Shown here: piece after piece, positions 52,492 through 63,231 of the stretch
How the letters are laid out: each line of letters opens with the position of its first letter
Position numbering within the stretch: position 1 is the stretch's first letter
Assembly (NCBI RefSeq): GCF_014873875.1
Contig: NZ_JADBEM010000001.1
Coordinates: forward strand, 6,262,001-6,326,000
Direction: 5' to 3'
Length of the DNA stretch: 64,000 nucleotides
Source: Actinopolymorpha pittospori
GTDB lineage: Bacteria > Actinomycetota > Actinomycetes > Propionibacteriales > Actinopolymorphaceae
Program-made: the position numbers and the translations under genes
Notes under the pieces: model-generated
What the model was told of the DNA's origin: nothing
The model's input: only the letters and a program-made list of their open reading frames with translations
The model's database searches: none

Positions 52492-54450
52492 GTGCACCGG
52501 AACGTCTCACGAAAAGAATTCCTGAAACTCTCAGGCGCTGCGATGGGTGCGACCCTGCTCGCCGGTTGCAGTTTCCTGTCCACCGACCCGGGCGGGCAGA
52601 AGGCGGTGAAGCCGACGGGAGCAAAGGGCGACGAGGCTCCCATGCTCGCCGAGCGGGTCCGCAGCGGAGGCTTGCCGGCGGTCAAGGACCGCCTGCCCAA
52701 GACTCCGCTGGTCGTTCAGCCGATCGATCGAATCGGAAAGTACGGAGGGACCTGGGAAACCGCCCTGCTCGGCGCCGCCGACACCGCGTGGCTCGGTCGC
52801 ACGGTCGCCTACGACCGTATTGTTCACTGGGATCTCGGCTGGAAGGAGATCGTTCCCAACGTTGCCGAATCCTATGAAGTGTCAGCTGACGCAAAGGTGT
52901 ACACGTTCAAGCTGCGCGAGGGCATGAAGTGGTCGGACGGTAAACCGTTCACCTCCGACGACGTCATGTTCTGGTACGAGGCCATCTTCTCCAACGCCAC
53001 CCTCACGCCCGCCAAGCCGCTGTATCTGCAGACCAGAGAGCAGCCGGTCGTCGTCGACGCGCCGGACGCGACGACGGTGCGGTTTACGTTCAAGCATCCC
53101 AACGGCCTGTTCCTCCAGTGGCTCGCGACCTACGACACGGGCTTCGACTTCGTTCCCAAGCACTACATGTCGCAGTTCCACAAGGATCACAACCCGAACA
53201 TCGCCGACCTGGTCGCCAAGGAGAAGGCGCCGGACTGGTCGGAGCTGTTCCTGCGCAAGCTCGATCCGTGGAACAACGTGGAGCGCCCCAGACTCCATGC
53301 CTGGCTGCCGAAGAACACCATCAGCGATGGCAACCGGATGGCGTTCGAGCGCAACCCCTACTACTTCAAGGTCGATCCTGACGGCAGTCAGCTCCCGTAT
53401 CTGGACAACCTGGTCTACAACATCTTCAGCGAAGAGGAAGCGATCCTGCTCCAGGCTTCCAACGGACGGTTCGACTACCACAGCAGGCAAATCAACATCT
53501 CCCGGAACAAGCCGGTCCTGGCCGACAACCGGGAGAAGGGAAACTTCTCCCTCATCAACATGCCGACGGCCAGCATGAACACGATGGTGATCTGCCCGAA
53601 CCTCACGCACGCCGACCCGGTGCGCCGGCGGATGCTGCAGAACAAGAACTTCCGGATCGCGCTCTCGCACGGCATCGACCGCCAACAGATCATCGACATC
53701 GTCTTCAAGGGGCAGGGCGAGCCCTGGCAGACGGCACCGCGGCCCGAGGCCCCCTTCTACCCGGCCAAGGACATGGCGAAGCAGTACACCGAACACGACC
53801 CGGCGAAGGCGAACCAGATCCTCGACGACGAAGGCTTCGCGGAGCGGGACGGTAGCGGTATCCGGCTCGACAGCGCCGGCAAGCCCATCGCGCTCACGGT
53901 GATGGCGCAGAACCGATACTTCGAAATGGTCGATGCGCTCGAGTTGATCGTCGACCAGTGGGCGAAGATCGGTATTCGGCTCCGGGTGGCCAACATGGAC
54001 GGCACGCTCTTCGACAGTCGGGTGGAGGCGAACGACTTCGACCTCGCCGTCGACACCGGCGAGTACGGATACGTCGACGCCATCGTCGACCCGCGATACT
54101 TCTTCCCCTCCTATCTTTCCGGCGCCTCCTACGCGCCGCTGTGGTACCGGTGGTACGCCGACGACAAACCGAGCGAGCCACCGCCCCCGGCCATGCAACG
54201 GCAGATGTCGCTCTACCGCAACGAACTGCAGGCGGAGAAGGACCCGGAGGGGCAGGGCCGCGTGATGGCCCAGATCGTGGAGATCGCGCGCGACGAGTTC
54301 TGGACGATGGGAATCAGCCTGCCGCCGGACTCCTACGGCATTGTCCGCAACGACTTTCACAACGTCCCGAAGACCATGTGGGAGGCGTCGAGGTATCCCA
54401 CGCCCGGCCCCTCGATGCCGTGCCAGTACTTCTCGGAGCGAACCTCATGA
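52492..54450 (+). CDS. Peptide/nickel-type ABC transporter binding protein (SBP family 5)
   Basis: The 652-residue product starts SRKEFLKLSGAAMGATLLAG then Cys, a lipoprotein signal with Tat-like SRKEF. The SBP_bac_5 fold follows: YTFKLREGMKWSDGKPFTSDD, FRIALSHGIDRQQIIDIVFKG and WAKIGIRLRVANMD. Such proteins deliver peptides, opines, glycosides or metal chelates to DppBC-type permeases. GTG start with GGAGGA 5 bases upstream. Its stop overlaps the lyase ATG (ATGA). Its unusual operon partners suggest a non-peptide substrate. Confidence 0.93.
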   Translation: MHRNVSRKEFLKLSGAAMGATLLAGCSFLSTDPGGQKAVKPTGAKGDEAPMLAERVRSGGLPAVKDRLPKTPLVVQPIDRIGKYGGTWETALLGAADTAWLGRTVAYDRIVHWDLGWKEIVPNVAESYEVSADAKVYTFKLREGMKWSDGKPFTSDDVMFWYEAIFSNATLTPAKPLYLQTREQPVVVDAPDATTVRFTFKHPNGLFLQWLATYDTGFDFVPKHYMSQFHKDHNPNIADLVAKEKAPDWSELFLRKLDPWNNVERPRLHAWLPKNTISDGNRMAFERNPYYFKVDPDGSQLPYLDNLVYNIFSEEEAILLQASNGRFDYHSRQINISRNKPVLADNREKGNFSLINMPTASMNTMVICPNLTHADPVRRRMLQNKNFRIALSHGIDRQQIIDIVFKGQGEPWQTAPRPEAPFYPAKDMAKQYTEHDPAKANQILDDEGFAERDGSGIRLDSAGKPIALTVMAQNRYFEMVDALELIVDQWAKIGIRLRVANMDGTLFDSRVEANDFDLAVDTGEYGYVDAIVDPRYFFPSYLSGASYAPLWYRWYADDKPSEPPPPAMQRQMSLYRNELQAEKDPEGQGRVMAQIVEIARDEFWTMGISLPPDSYGIVRNDFHNVPKTMWEASRYPTPGPSMPCQYFSERTS

Positions 54451-55904
54451 CAGGAGCAGGTGCAGTGGAGTCCGCCGCCATCAGTGATGGCCAGATACTC
54501 GTGACACTCAACAAGGCTCAGCTCGTCATGTTGGACGAGGAGGGCCTGCTCGAGCCGGACCTGGTGGGCCGCGTCGCCGACGCGCTCGCCACTCTGGGGC
54601 CAGACTGGCCGGGGTCGGCGGGGGACTACCTCGCCTTCGAGAGCGAGCTCGTACGGATCGTCGGGCCGGAGGGGTCCAACCTCCACCTCGGCCGCAGCCG
54701 GAACGACCTCGGCGCGACCCGTGAGCGGCTGTGGCTGAAGCACGCGTTCTTCCAGACCCTCGCCGGGCTGGTGAAGGCGCGGCGCCTCCTGCTGGACCGG
54801 GTGAGCGAACACGGCGACGTCGTGATCGCGTCGTACACCCATGCCGTCCAGGCCCAGCCCATCTCACTCGGCCACTACCTGTTGGCACTGGACGCGTCAC
54901 TCGCACGGGACGCGTCCCGTCTGGTGCAGGCCTACGCCCGCATCGACCAGAGCCCGCTCGGCGCCGGGGCGCTCGCGACGTCAGGCTTCCCACTCAATCG
55001 CCATCGGCTCGCGGAGCTGCTCGGCTTCTCCGATCTCTGCGAGAACTCCTACGACTGTATCGGCGTGGCTTCGGCGGACACGAAGGTCGAGCTTGCCCAG
55101 GTGTTCGCCACCTCGGCGATCGGTGTCGGCCGGTTCTGTTCGGACCTGGTTGCCCAACACGCCGCGCCGGCACCGGGGCTGACGGTCTCCAACGAGCTCA
55201 CCGGCGGCAGCAGCATCATGCCGCAGAAGCGCAACCCAAAGGTGCTCGAGCACCTTCGCAACGTCTCGAGCAGGGTGGTCGGCGCGGCGGGCAAGGTGGT
55301 CGTGGTCTCCCACAACACGCCCTTCGGCGACATCGCCGACGTCCGCGGCATCGCGCTCACCGAGACCCTCGAGGTCGCCGACCTGGCTGGTGAGATGTAC
55401 TCCACCCTCGCCGACCTGATGGCCGGGTTGGTGGTCGACGCCGCCGCGTTCGCACGGCTGGTGAAGTCGGACTACTCCACGATGACCGAGCTCGCGGACA
55501 CCCTCTTTCGGGAGGCCGGCGTTCCGTTCCGGGTCGGACACGCGTTCGCCAAGAAGGTCACCGAGCTCGGGCGGGAACGCCTGATCGGACCGGCCGAGGT
55601 CGAGCAGGACGACCTTGCGCGGCTGTACGGCGAGCTCACCGGCGAAGCGTTCCCGCTCGACCACGCCAGCTATCTGCACGCGGTCGACCCGGGCGAGTTC
55701 GTGCGCGGTCGAACCGGCGTCGGTGGTCCCCAGCCGAAGGAGATCGCCCGGATGCTCACCGAGCACCAGCAGGCGGTCGACGAACTCGCGTCGTGGTCCC
55801 AGGCGGAGACGGACCGGCTGCGGCAGGCGGCAACCGACCTTGACGCCGCCTTCCTCGCACGTACGTCGACCACCGCAGGTGGGGAAGGACCGGCCACCTC
55901 GTGA
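54447..55904 (+). CDS. Argininosuccinate-lyase-like C-N lyase
   Basis: This 485-residue protein belongs to the fumarase/aspartase superfamily, ArgH branch. It has HLGRSRNDLGATRERLWLK, the catalytic T-H of ASYTHAVQAQP, and the signature Ser loop GGSSIMPQKRNPKVLEHLR. Substrate contacts differ from textbook ArgH (HLGRSRND rather than HTGRSRND). No arginine genes are near, and the gene is embedded between an SBP and an enolase-family gene with 4-base overlaps on both sides. It probably eliminates fumarate or a similar acid from an N-substituted aspartate-like compound brought in by the importer (inferred). EDDS lyase is a known ArgH-like precedent. Confidence 0.85.
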   Translation: MTGAGAVESAAISDGQILVTLNKAQLVMLDEEGLLEPDLVGRVADALATLGPDWPGSAGDYLAFESELVRIVGPEGSNLHLGRSRNDLGATRERLWLKHAFFQTLAGLVKARRLLLDRVSEHGDVVIASYTHAVQAQPISLGHYLLALDASLARDASRLVQAYARIDQSPLGAGALATSGFPLNRHRLAELLGFSDLCENSYDCIGVASADTKVELAQVFATSAIGVGRFCSDLVAQHAAPAPGLTVSNELTGGSSIMPQKRNPKVLEHLRNVSSRVVGAAGKVVVVSHNTPFGDIADVRGIALTETLEVADLAGEMYSTLADLMAGLVVDAAAFARLVKSDYSTMTELADTLFREAGVPFRVGHAFAKKVTELGRERLIGPAEVEQDDLARLYGELTGEAFPLDHASYLHAVDPGEFVRGRTGVGGPQPKEIARMLTEHQQAVDELASWSQAETDRLRQAATDLDAAFLARTSTTAGGEGPATS

Positions 55905-56998
55905 AGGTCGACAGTATCGTCACGTACACGACACCACAGGTGTGTGTCGTCAAGGTCCGCACGGACGACGGTGTGGAGGGGATCGGGCAGACCGCCGCGC
56001 AGGGAGCCGAGATCTCCGCGCACGTGCTGCACGCCATGGTCGCGCCGTTCTTCCTCGGCACGGATCCCTTCGACGCAGAGTCGGTGACCGAGGAGTTCGT
56101 CCGGACGCACTACAAGTTCTTCGGCAGCTTCATGTGTCGCGCGCTCTGTGGCATGGAGACCGCCCTGTGGGACGTCATGGGCAAGGCGACGGGCCGACCC
56201 GTCTACCAGCTGCTCGGTGGCAAGGCACGGGACTCCGTGCCCATGTACGCCTCCAGCATGAGCAGGGCGATCAGCCCCCAGGACGAGGGCGATCGGCTGG
56301 GCCGGCTCATCGAGGAGAAGGGCTTCCGTGCGGTCAAGGTCCGCCTCGGCGACCGGATGGGCCGCGACGCCGACGCGAGTCCCGGACGCACCGAGCGGCT
56401 CATTCCCCACATCCGCGAACAACTCGGCGACCACGTCGCGATCAACGCCGACGCCAACAGCGGCTTCACGGTCTCCCGTGCCATCCGGGTGGGGCGGATG
56501 CTCGAGGAGTACGGCTACCACCACTTCGAGGAGCCGTGCCCCTATCCGGAGCTGGAGAACACCGCCGAGGTGGCCGCCGCGCTCGACATCCCGATAGCCG
56601 GTGGTGAACAGGACAACGTTCTTCCCCACTTCCGGCGGATGATCGCGATGCGTGCGGTGGACATCGTGCAGCCGGACGTGGGCTACGTCGGCGGTATCAG
56701 CCGAGCCCGCCGGGTCGCCCGGATGGCGGAGGAGGCCGGGATTCCCTGCACTCCGCACTGCGCGAACCAGTCGCTGCTCCAGGTGTTCACCGTGCATCTG
56801 GCCGCCGCGATGCCGGCATGCTCGCAGTACCAGGAGTACGGAATTGAGGACAATCCCTGGTCCCGTGACATCTATGGCCCGGTACCCCAGGTCGTCGGCG
56901 GGGAGATCGCGCTGTCAAGCCTTCCCGGCTGGGGCGTCGAGTTGACCCCGGACTTCGTCAAACGAGCCCAGGTCCAGGAGTTCGTGCCGACCCGGTAG
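55901..56998 (+). CDS. Enolase-superfamily enzyme, third copy (muconate-cycloisomerase-like)
   Basis: The 365-residue product has FRAVKVRLGDRMG (Lys, K-x-R form), NADANSGF and FEEPCPYPE with GGEQDN (three metal ligands), QPDVGYVGGI and TPHCANQS with the late His. It overlaps the lyase by 4 bases (GTGA). In this operon it may epimerise or dehydrate the lyase product or a diaminoacid-type intermediate (inferred). Confidence 0.9.
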   Translation: MKVDSIVTYTTPQVCVVKVRTDDGVEGIGQTAAQGAEISAHVLHAMVAPFFLGTDPFDAESVTEEFVRTHYKFFGSFMCRALCGMETALWDVMGKATGRPVYQLLGGKARDSVPMYASSMSRAISPQDEGDRLGRLIEEKGFRAVKVRLGDRMGRDADASPGRTERLIPHIREQLGDHVAINADANSGFTVSRAIRVGRMLEEYGYHHFEEPCPYPELENTAEVAAALDIPIAGGEQDNVLPHFRRMIAMRAVDIVQPDVGYVGGISRARRVARMAEEAGIPCTPHCANQSLLQVFTVHLAAAMPACSQYQEYGIEDNPWSRDIYGPVPQVVGGEIALSSLPGWGVELTPDFVKRAQVQEFVPTR

Positions 56999-57055
56999 TG
57001 CCGCAAGCCCGGCTGGACAGTCGGGAGGACACGTACCAGAAGGAAGCGACCATCG

Positions 57056-58048
57056 ATGTTGGGGTTCGTGGCAAGACGCGTGGTGTACATGGTGGCCACG
57101 CTCTTCTTGATCTCGATCGTGTCGTTCGCGATCATTCAGCTACCGCCGGGCGACTTCCTCACCACCCTCGCCTCGAAGATGGGGCAGCAGGGGGAGACGC
57201 TCGACCAGGCCCAGCTCGCGGCCCTCCGGGAGCGTTACGGGCTGGGGGACTCGGTCGCCACGCAGTACGTCAAGTGGATCTCCGCGATCCTCCTGCACGG
57301 GGACTTCGGCCAGTCCTTCGAATGGAACCGACCTGTGTCGGAGTTGCTGGCCCAACGACTCCCACTGACCATCGCGTTGGCGGTCAGCACGCTGTTGCTC
57401 ACCTGGATCATCGCGTTCCCGATCGGCATCTACTCCGCGGTGAGGCAGTACTCGGCGGGCGACTACATCTTCACCACGATCGGGTTCCTCGGCCTCGCGA
57501 TCCCGCACTTCCTGATCGCGCTGGTGCTGATGTACATCGGCTTTCACTACTTCGGACAGACCGTGGGCGGCCTGTTCTCCTCCAGATTCGCCGAGGCGAC
57601 CTGGAACCTCGGCAAGATCTTCGATCTGCTGAGCCATCTGTGGGTGCCGGTGATCGTGCTGGGCACCGCCGGAACGGCCGGACTGATCCGGATCCTGCGG
57701 GCGAACCTGCTGGATGAGTTACGCAAGCCGTACGTCGTGGCCGCACGCGGACGCGGCATGCGGGAGTGGGCGCTGCTGCTCAAGTATCCGCTCCGCGTCG
57801 CCATGAATCCGTTCATCTCGACGGTGGGCTGGATCCTGCCGGCGCTCGTGTCGGGCGAGGTGATCGTCGGCCAGGTGCTCTCCCTGCCGACGACGGGTCC
57901 GCTCCTGCTCGGCGCTCTCACGAGCCAGGACATGTATCTCGCCGGCTCGGTGATCCTGATCGTCTCGGCGCTGACCGTGATCGGGACGCTGATCTCCGAC
58001 ATCCTGCTGGCGTGGCTGGACCCGCGGGTCCGGCTGCAGGGTCGATGA
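57056..58048 (+). CDS. Dpp/Opp-type ABC permease (DppB-like)
   Basis: This 330-residue membrane protein has FVARRVVYMVATLFLISIVS as first helix, a long periplasmic loop with LAALRERYGLGDSVATQYVK, and the EAA-like loop ELRKPYVVAARGRGMREWAL. That is the DppB layout. It forms the channel with the next gene. It starts 57 bases after the enolase gene and is probably in the same operon. Confidence 0.94.
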   Translation: MLGFVARRVVYMVATLFLISIVSFAIIQLPPGDFLTTLASKMGQQGETLDQAQLAALRERYGLGDSVATQYVKWISAILLHGDFGQSFEWNRPVSELLAQRLPLTIALAVSTLLLTWIIAFPIGIYSAVRQYSAGDYIFTTIGFLGLAIPHFLIALVLMYIGFHYFGQTVGGLFSSRFAEATWNLGKIFDLLSHLWVPVIVLGTAGTAGLIRILRANLLDELRKPYVVAARGRGMREWALLLKYPLRVAMNPFISTVGWILPALVSGEVIVGQVLSLPTTGPLLLGALTSQDMYLAGSVILIVSALTVIGTLISDILLAWLDPRVRLQGR

Positions 58049-58061
58049 GGGGGTTGTGACC

Positions 58062-59231
58062 ATGGCGCAGTCGACACTTCCACCCGCGGACGCGACCGAA
58101 CCTCCCGTTCCCACCGACGTCACGCTCGCCGCCCACAAGGACGTGCGATCGGCTCGTCAGTGGAAGCTCGTCTGGTGGGCGTTCTCCCGGCATCGGCTGG
58201 CCGTGATCGGGCTGGTGGTGCTCCTGCTCACCTACCTGGTGGCGCTGTTCGCGGAGTTCCTCGCACCGTTTCCGACGTCCCGCACCGAGGCGCAGTACAC
58301 CTACGCACCACCGCAGCGCCTGCACGTCATGGCGGAGGAGAACGGCGAGACGAGGTTCGTCGGACTCTACGTTCACCCGTTCACCCGTACGACGGATCCC
58401 GACACGCTCCGGTTGACCTACCACGTCGACGAGAGCCGGCGGATACCCGTCGGGCTCTTCGTGAAGGGCGAGCCCTACCGCCTCTGGGGCCTGATCCCCG
58501 GCGACCGGCACCTGATCGGGCCGATCGACAAGTCCCAACCGGTGTACCTGATCGGCGGTGACCGTAACGGCAGGGACCTGCTGTCCCGACTCGTGCACGG
58601 CACCCGGGTCTCGATGACGATCGGCCTGATCGGTGTGGCGTTCGCGTTCGGCCTCGGCGTCCTGCTCGGCGGCATCTCGGGATACTTCGGTGGCCGCGTC
58701 GACACGATCATCCAACGGGTGGTCGAGTTCTTCATGTCGATACCGACGCTGCCGTTGTGGCTCGGGCTCGCGGCAGCGCTGCCGTCGGGTTGGGGTCCAC
58801 TCCGGCGCTACTTCGCGATCACGGTCATCCTGGCGATGATCGCGTGGACGGACCTGGCGCGGGTCACCCGTGGGCGCTTCCTGTCCCTGCGGGAGGAGAT
58901 GTTCGTCACCGCCGCGAAGCTGGACGGCAACACCAGGCCGCGGGTGATCTTCGGTCACATCCTGCCCTCGTTCACCAGTCATCTGGTGGCGTCGTTGACG
59001 CTCTCCATTCCGGGCATGATCCTTGCCGAGACCTCACTCAGCTTCCTCGGACTCGGGTTGCAGGCGCCCGTCGTGAGCTGGGGCGTGTTGCTCCAGGAGG
59101 CACAGAACATCCGCGTGGTCTCGACCGCACCGTGGCTTCTGATCCCCGGCCTGGCGGTGGTGGTCGCTGTCCTCGCCCTGAACTTCGTCGGCGACGGTCT
59201 GCGTGACGCGGCCGATCCCTACAAACGCTAG
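58062..59231 (+). CDS. Dpp/Opp-type ABC permease (DppC-like), long N-terminal domain
   Basis: The 389-residue product has a DppC core with the EAA loop EEMFVTAAKLDGNTRPRVIF. It also has an unusually large extracytoplasmic stretch between TM1 and TM2 (about residues 70-160; TEAQYTYAPPQRLHVMAEEN and so on), as seen in DppC of glycoside/opine importers. GAGGGGG lies 8 bases before the ATG at 58062; GTG at 58056 is an alternative. Confidence 0.93.
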   Translation: MAQSTLPPADATEPPVPTDVTLAAHKDVRSARQWKLVWWAFSRHRLAVIGLVVLLLTYLVALFAEFLAPFPTSRTEAQYTYAPPQRLHVMAEENGETRFVGLYVHPFTRTTDPDTLRLTYHVDESRRIPVGLFVKGEPYRLWGLIPGDRHLIGPIDKSQPVYLIGGDRNGRDLLSRLVHGTRVSMTIGLIGVAFAFGLGVLLGGISGYFGGRVDTIIQRVVEFFMSIPTLPLWLGLAAALPSGWGPLRRYFAITVILAMIAWTDLARVTRGRFLSLREEMFVTAAKLDGNTRPRVIFGHILPSFTSHLVASLTLSIPGMILAETSLSFLGLGLQAPVVSWGVLLQEAQNIRVVSTAPWLLIPGLAVVVAVLALNFVGDGLRDAADPYKR

Positions 59232-59242
59232 GAGACCCTTCG

Positions 59243-60367
<1,125 letters not shown>

Positions 60368-60385
60368 CCAGCCCCAGGAGCAGGA

Positions 60386-61429
60386 GTGAGCAGCCCCATG
60401 CCACGTCTCGACGACGACGTTCTCATGCGCCTCGAGGACCTGTCGGTGCGGTTCCCCATTCGTAAGCGGGGGCTCTTCGCCCGTTCGGTCGGTGAGGTGC
60501 ACGCGGTGAGCCAGGTCGATCTCACCATCAGAACCGGCGAGGTCCTTGGGCTCGTCGGGGAGTCGGGATGTGGGAAGACCACCCTCGGCCGCTGCATCGT
60601 GGGCGACCAGCGACCGACCGCGGGCAGCATCTACTTCCGCGACGGTGACACGACGGTCGACCTGGCCACGCTGGGCGAACGGCAGCTGCGTCCCTACCAG
60701 CGGCAGATCCGGGTCATCTTCCAGGACCCCTTCTCCTCCCTCAACCCACGGATGACGATCATGCAGATCGTGGGTGATCCGCTGCGCAGGCACGGAGTTC
60801 GGGGGAGCGAGCTCGAGGACCGCGTGGCGCACATGCTGTCCAGGGTGGGGTTGTCGCCTGCGCACATGCATCGCTACCCGCACGCCTTCTCCGGCGGCGA
60901 ACGCCAGCGGATCAACATCGCGCGCGCCCTGATCTGTGAGCCTCGGATGGTCATCGCCGACGAGGCGGTCTCGGCGCTGGACGTGTCGGTGCGGGCGCAG
61001 ATCCTCAACCTGCTCCGGGATCTTCAGGACGAGTTCAACCTCACGTACCTGTTCATCTCCCACGACCTGTCGGTGGTGGAGAGCCTGTGCAACCGGGTGG
61101 CCGTGATGTACCTCGGCCGCATCGTGGAACTTGCGGACACCGACCGGCTCTACCCCGGCCCGACGCATCCCTACACCGAGGCCCTCCTGTCGGCCGTGCC
61201 CCGGCCGGACCCGCGACTACGCGAGACCGGCGAGCGGATCCTGTTGTCGGACGAGTTTCCCGATCCGGCGAACCCGCCCGCCGGCTGTGTGTTCCACACC
61301 CGCTGCCGCTACGTCCAGCCCACCTGTGTCGAACGCCGGCCGGAGTTGCGTCCGATCGGCGACACCCACACCACGGCGTGCCACTTCGCCGAGGACCTCC
61401 AGCTACGTGGAGTCGCGAACGTCGGCTGA
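60386..61429 (+). CDS. Dpp/Opp-type ABC ATPase (DppF-like)
   Basis: The 347-residue product has Walker A GESGCGKTTLG, Q-loop IFQDPFSSLNPRMT, signature FSGGERQR and Walker B IADEAVSALDVS. The Walker B reads D-E-A rather than the usual D-E-P, a common variant. It completes the importer operon (SBP, two permeases, two ATPases). It is convergent with the phosphotransferase gene, only 14 bases apart. Confidence 0.94.
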   Translation: MSSPMPRLDDDVLMRLEDLSVRFPIRKRGLFARSVGEVHAVSQVDLTIRTGEVLGLVGESGCGKTTLGRCIVGDQRPTAGSIYFRDGDTTVDLATLGERQLRPYQRQIRVIFQDPFSSLNPRMTIMQIVGDPLRRHGVRGSELEDRVAHMLSRVGLSPAHMHRYPHAFSGGERQRINIARALICEPRMVIADEAVSALDVSVRAQILNLLRDLQDEFNLTYLFISHDLSVVESLCNRVAVMYLGRIVELADTDRLYPGPTHPYTEALLSAVPRPDPRLRETGERILLSDEFPDPANPPAGCVFHTRCRYVQPTCVERRPELRPIGDTHTTACHFAEDLQLRGVANVG

Positions 61430-61443
61430 CAGGGGCTCCGAGG

Positions 61444-62205
61444 TCAGGCCAGCAAGGTGCCCGCCGCCGTGATCCGGCTGATCCAGGCCGCCTCCTCGGC
61501 CGACCCGGTGGCCGTGTCCGCCAGGCTGAGCAGGGCCTGGCACGTCGTCGCGGGGATCACGGTCGAGAGTCCAGGTGCGGGACCGTAGGCGGCGACCACC
61601 TCGTCCCAGCGCGCGGGCTCCACCGAGGACAGCAGGAGCCAGGCGAGATCCGCGACACCGGCGCCGGCGCGCACGTCCTCCCAGTCCAGGAGAGCGATCT
61701 CGGCGTCGGTCGACGTACGACAGTTGGACAGCGACGCGTCACCATGCAGAAGAGTCGCCGGGCCGGCAGTTCCTTCGGCACGTGCGGCGGCAGCCACCCT
61801 CCCGACCAGGCGCTCGCCAAGCCTTCGCACCGGTGGAGGGACGTCGCGGCATCCGACGAGCACCGACCAGGTCCGGTCGAACAACCGGCCGACGACATCG
61901 GCTCCGGCACCTACCGGGCGCAGCCACGGCCAGCGCATGGCGGCCTGACCCTGCCATCGTCGGTGCAGATCGGCCAACAGTCGGGCGGCCTCGAGCGGGT
62001 CGGCCCCGGGGTGCCAGGTGGAGAGATCCTCGAGAACAAGGCAGGTCCCGCTTGGCCCGTCCTCGGACAGGTGACAGGCCGGCACCCGCACACCTACGAC
62101 CGGAGCGACCTCCCGGTAGAACAGCACCTCGCTGTGGAACGAGCCCAGCACGTCCGGTATCGAACCGGGGATCGCAGGGTCGCGGCGCTTCACGAAGTAG
62201 CCCAT
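61444..62205 (-). CDS. APH-family phosphotransferase, N-terminally truncated
   Basis: This 253-residue protein has the APH catalytic loop TLLHGDASLSNCRTS and metal loop EIALLDWEDVRAGAG. However, its N-terminus MGYFVKRRDPAIPG begins at the strand carrying the ATP-site Lys, so the first strands and glycine loop of the N-lobe are missing. An in-frame stop lies about 30 bases upstream and the nitrilase gene ends 24 bases away. The gene therefore looks 5'-truncated rather than mis-started. The ribosome binding site is poor. Either an N-lobe deletion makes it inactive, or it is an unusual minimal form. Confidence 0.7.
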   Translation of the reverse strand: MGYFVKRRDPAIPGSIPDVLGSFHSEVLFYREVAPVVGVRVPACHLSEDGPSGTCLVLEDLSTWHPGADPLEAARLLADLHRRWQGQAAMRWPWLRPVGAGADVVGRLFDRTWSVLVGCRDVPPPVRRLGERLVGRVAAAARAEGTAGPATLLHGDASLSNCRTSTDAEIALLDWEDVRAGAGVADLAWLLLSSVEPARWDEVVAAYGPAPGLSTVIPATTCQALLSLADTATGSAEEAAWISRITAAGTLLA

Positions 62206-62229
62206 CGGACGAATGCTAGGAGGAACCGC

Positions 62230-63096
62230 TCAGTCGACCGGAGCGAGACCTTGCGAACGGTCGTCGTTCCCGTCTCGGCCGTACTGGCTGAGCCGAAGAA
62301 ACGCCTGGCTGACGGCCGGGTTGGTGTATCCGTCCCAGCCTCTGGGGTCGGCCTCGATCCGCCGGTTCGGCTCGACGTCGGCGACGAGGAGCGTCTCGGT
62401 CGAGGAGGCGGCCTTGGCGAGCACGATCCCGTCGGGATCGACGATGGCAGAGGAGCCGTAGGAGAACCGCTCACCCTGTCGTCCCGCCACGTCGGCGACG
62501 ACAACCGTCGTGGAGTTCTCCACGGCACGGGCTATCGGGAGGTTGTCGCCTCGTGCCCGGAACCCAGCCGAAGGTGCTCGGAGGTGCCCGCCGTTGGTCG
62601 GCACGAAGAGCAGCGCGGCACCTCCGGCGGCCAGGAGCCGGGCTGGTTCGACGTACCAGATGTCGTTGCAGATGATGATCCCGAACGGCGTCGAGCCGTG
62701 CCGGAAGACAGGCAGGTGTTCCCCGGCGCGGATCACGGTCCGGTACCCGGGATAGACCTTCCGGTGGATTGCCGCGACCTGACCGTCGGCGAGGACCGCC
62801 GCCGAACTGTAGAGGGCGCCCCCGGTGTCACGCTCGGTGAAACCGACGATCACCAGGACAGACGTACGCAGCAGAGATGCGACGACATCGCGGAGTTCGC
62901 CGTTGTCCACACCGAGAGCCACGTCGGACGGTGACTGGCCATCCGATTCGTGGGCCAGCCCTCCGATGACGGACTCGGGGCAGCAGAGGATCTCCACGCC
63001 TTCGGCCTCGCATGCGGTGATCTGCCCCGCGATGAGCCCCACGGCGTCCATGGACCCGAACGGAAGATAAGGGGCCTGGTAGGAAGCGACCTTCAC
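62230..63096 (-). CDS. Carbon-nitrogen hydrolase (nitrilase superfamily)
   Basis: The 288-residue product has the Glu-Lys-Cys triad of the superfamily: CCPESVIGG (Glu near 41), AIHRKVYP (Lys near 112) and IIICNDIWYVEPAR (Cys near 147). The C-N-D-I-W form resembles aliphatic amidases and beta-ureidopropionase-like members rather than true nitrilases. It may hydrolyse an amide in the pathway of the neighbouring importer operon, but it is on the opposite strand. Confidence 0.9.
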   Translation of the reverse strand: MKVASYQAPYLPFGSMDAVGLIAGQITACEAEGVEILCCPESVIGGLAHESDGQSPSDVALGVDNGELRDVVASLLRTSVLVIVGFTERDTGGALYSSAAVLADGQVAAIHRKVYPGYRTVIRAGEHLPVFRHGSTPFGIIICNDIWYVEPARLLAAGGAALLFVPTNGGHLRAPSAGFRARGDNLPIARAVENSTTVVVADVAGRQGERFSYGSSAIVDPDGIVLAKAASSTETLLVADVEPNRRIEADPRGWDGYTNPAVSQAFLRLSQYGRDGNDDRSQGLAPVD

Positions 63097-63231
63097 CCAA
63101 CGAGCTTAGGGGGTGTCAGTGAGTCGCTCCCAGCGGCGGGTGTCGAGGTGGCTCCGCCCCGGTCGTCGTGGCCTCCATACGCTGGAAGCAGGTCTTCGTT
63201 CGGTCTGCCTCCAAGAGGGGAGAAAGTAGGC

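Noticed and set aside
54447..55904. Housekeeping argH of arginine synthesis
   Set aside because: It is embedded in an importer operon far from any arg gene and its substrate-loop residues differ; a specialised C-N lyase is more likely, though not proven.
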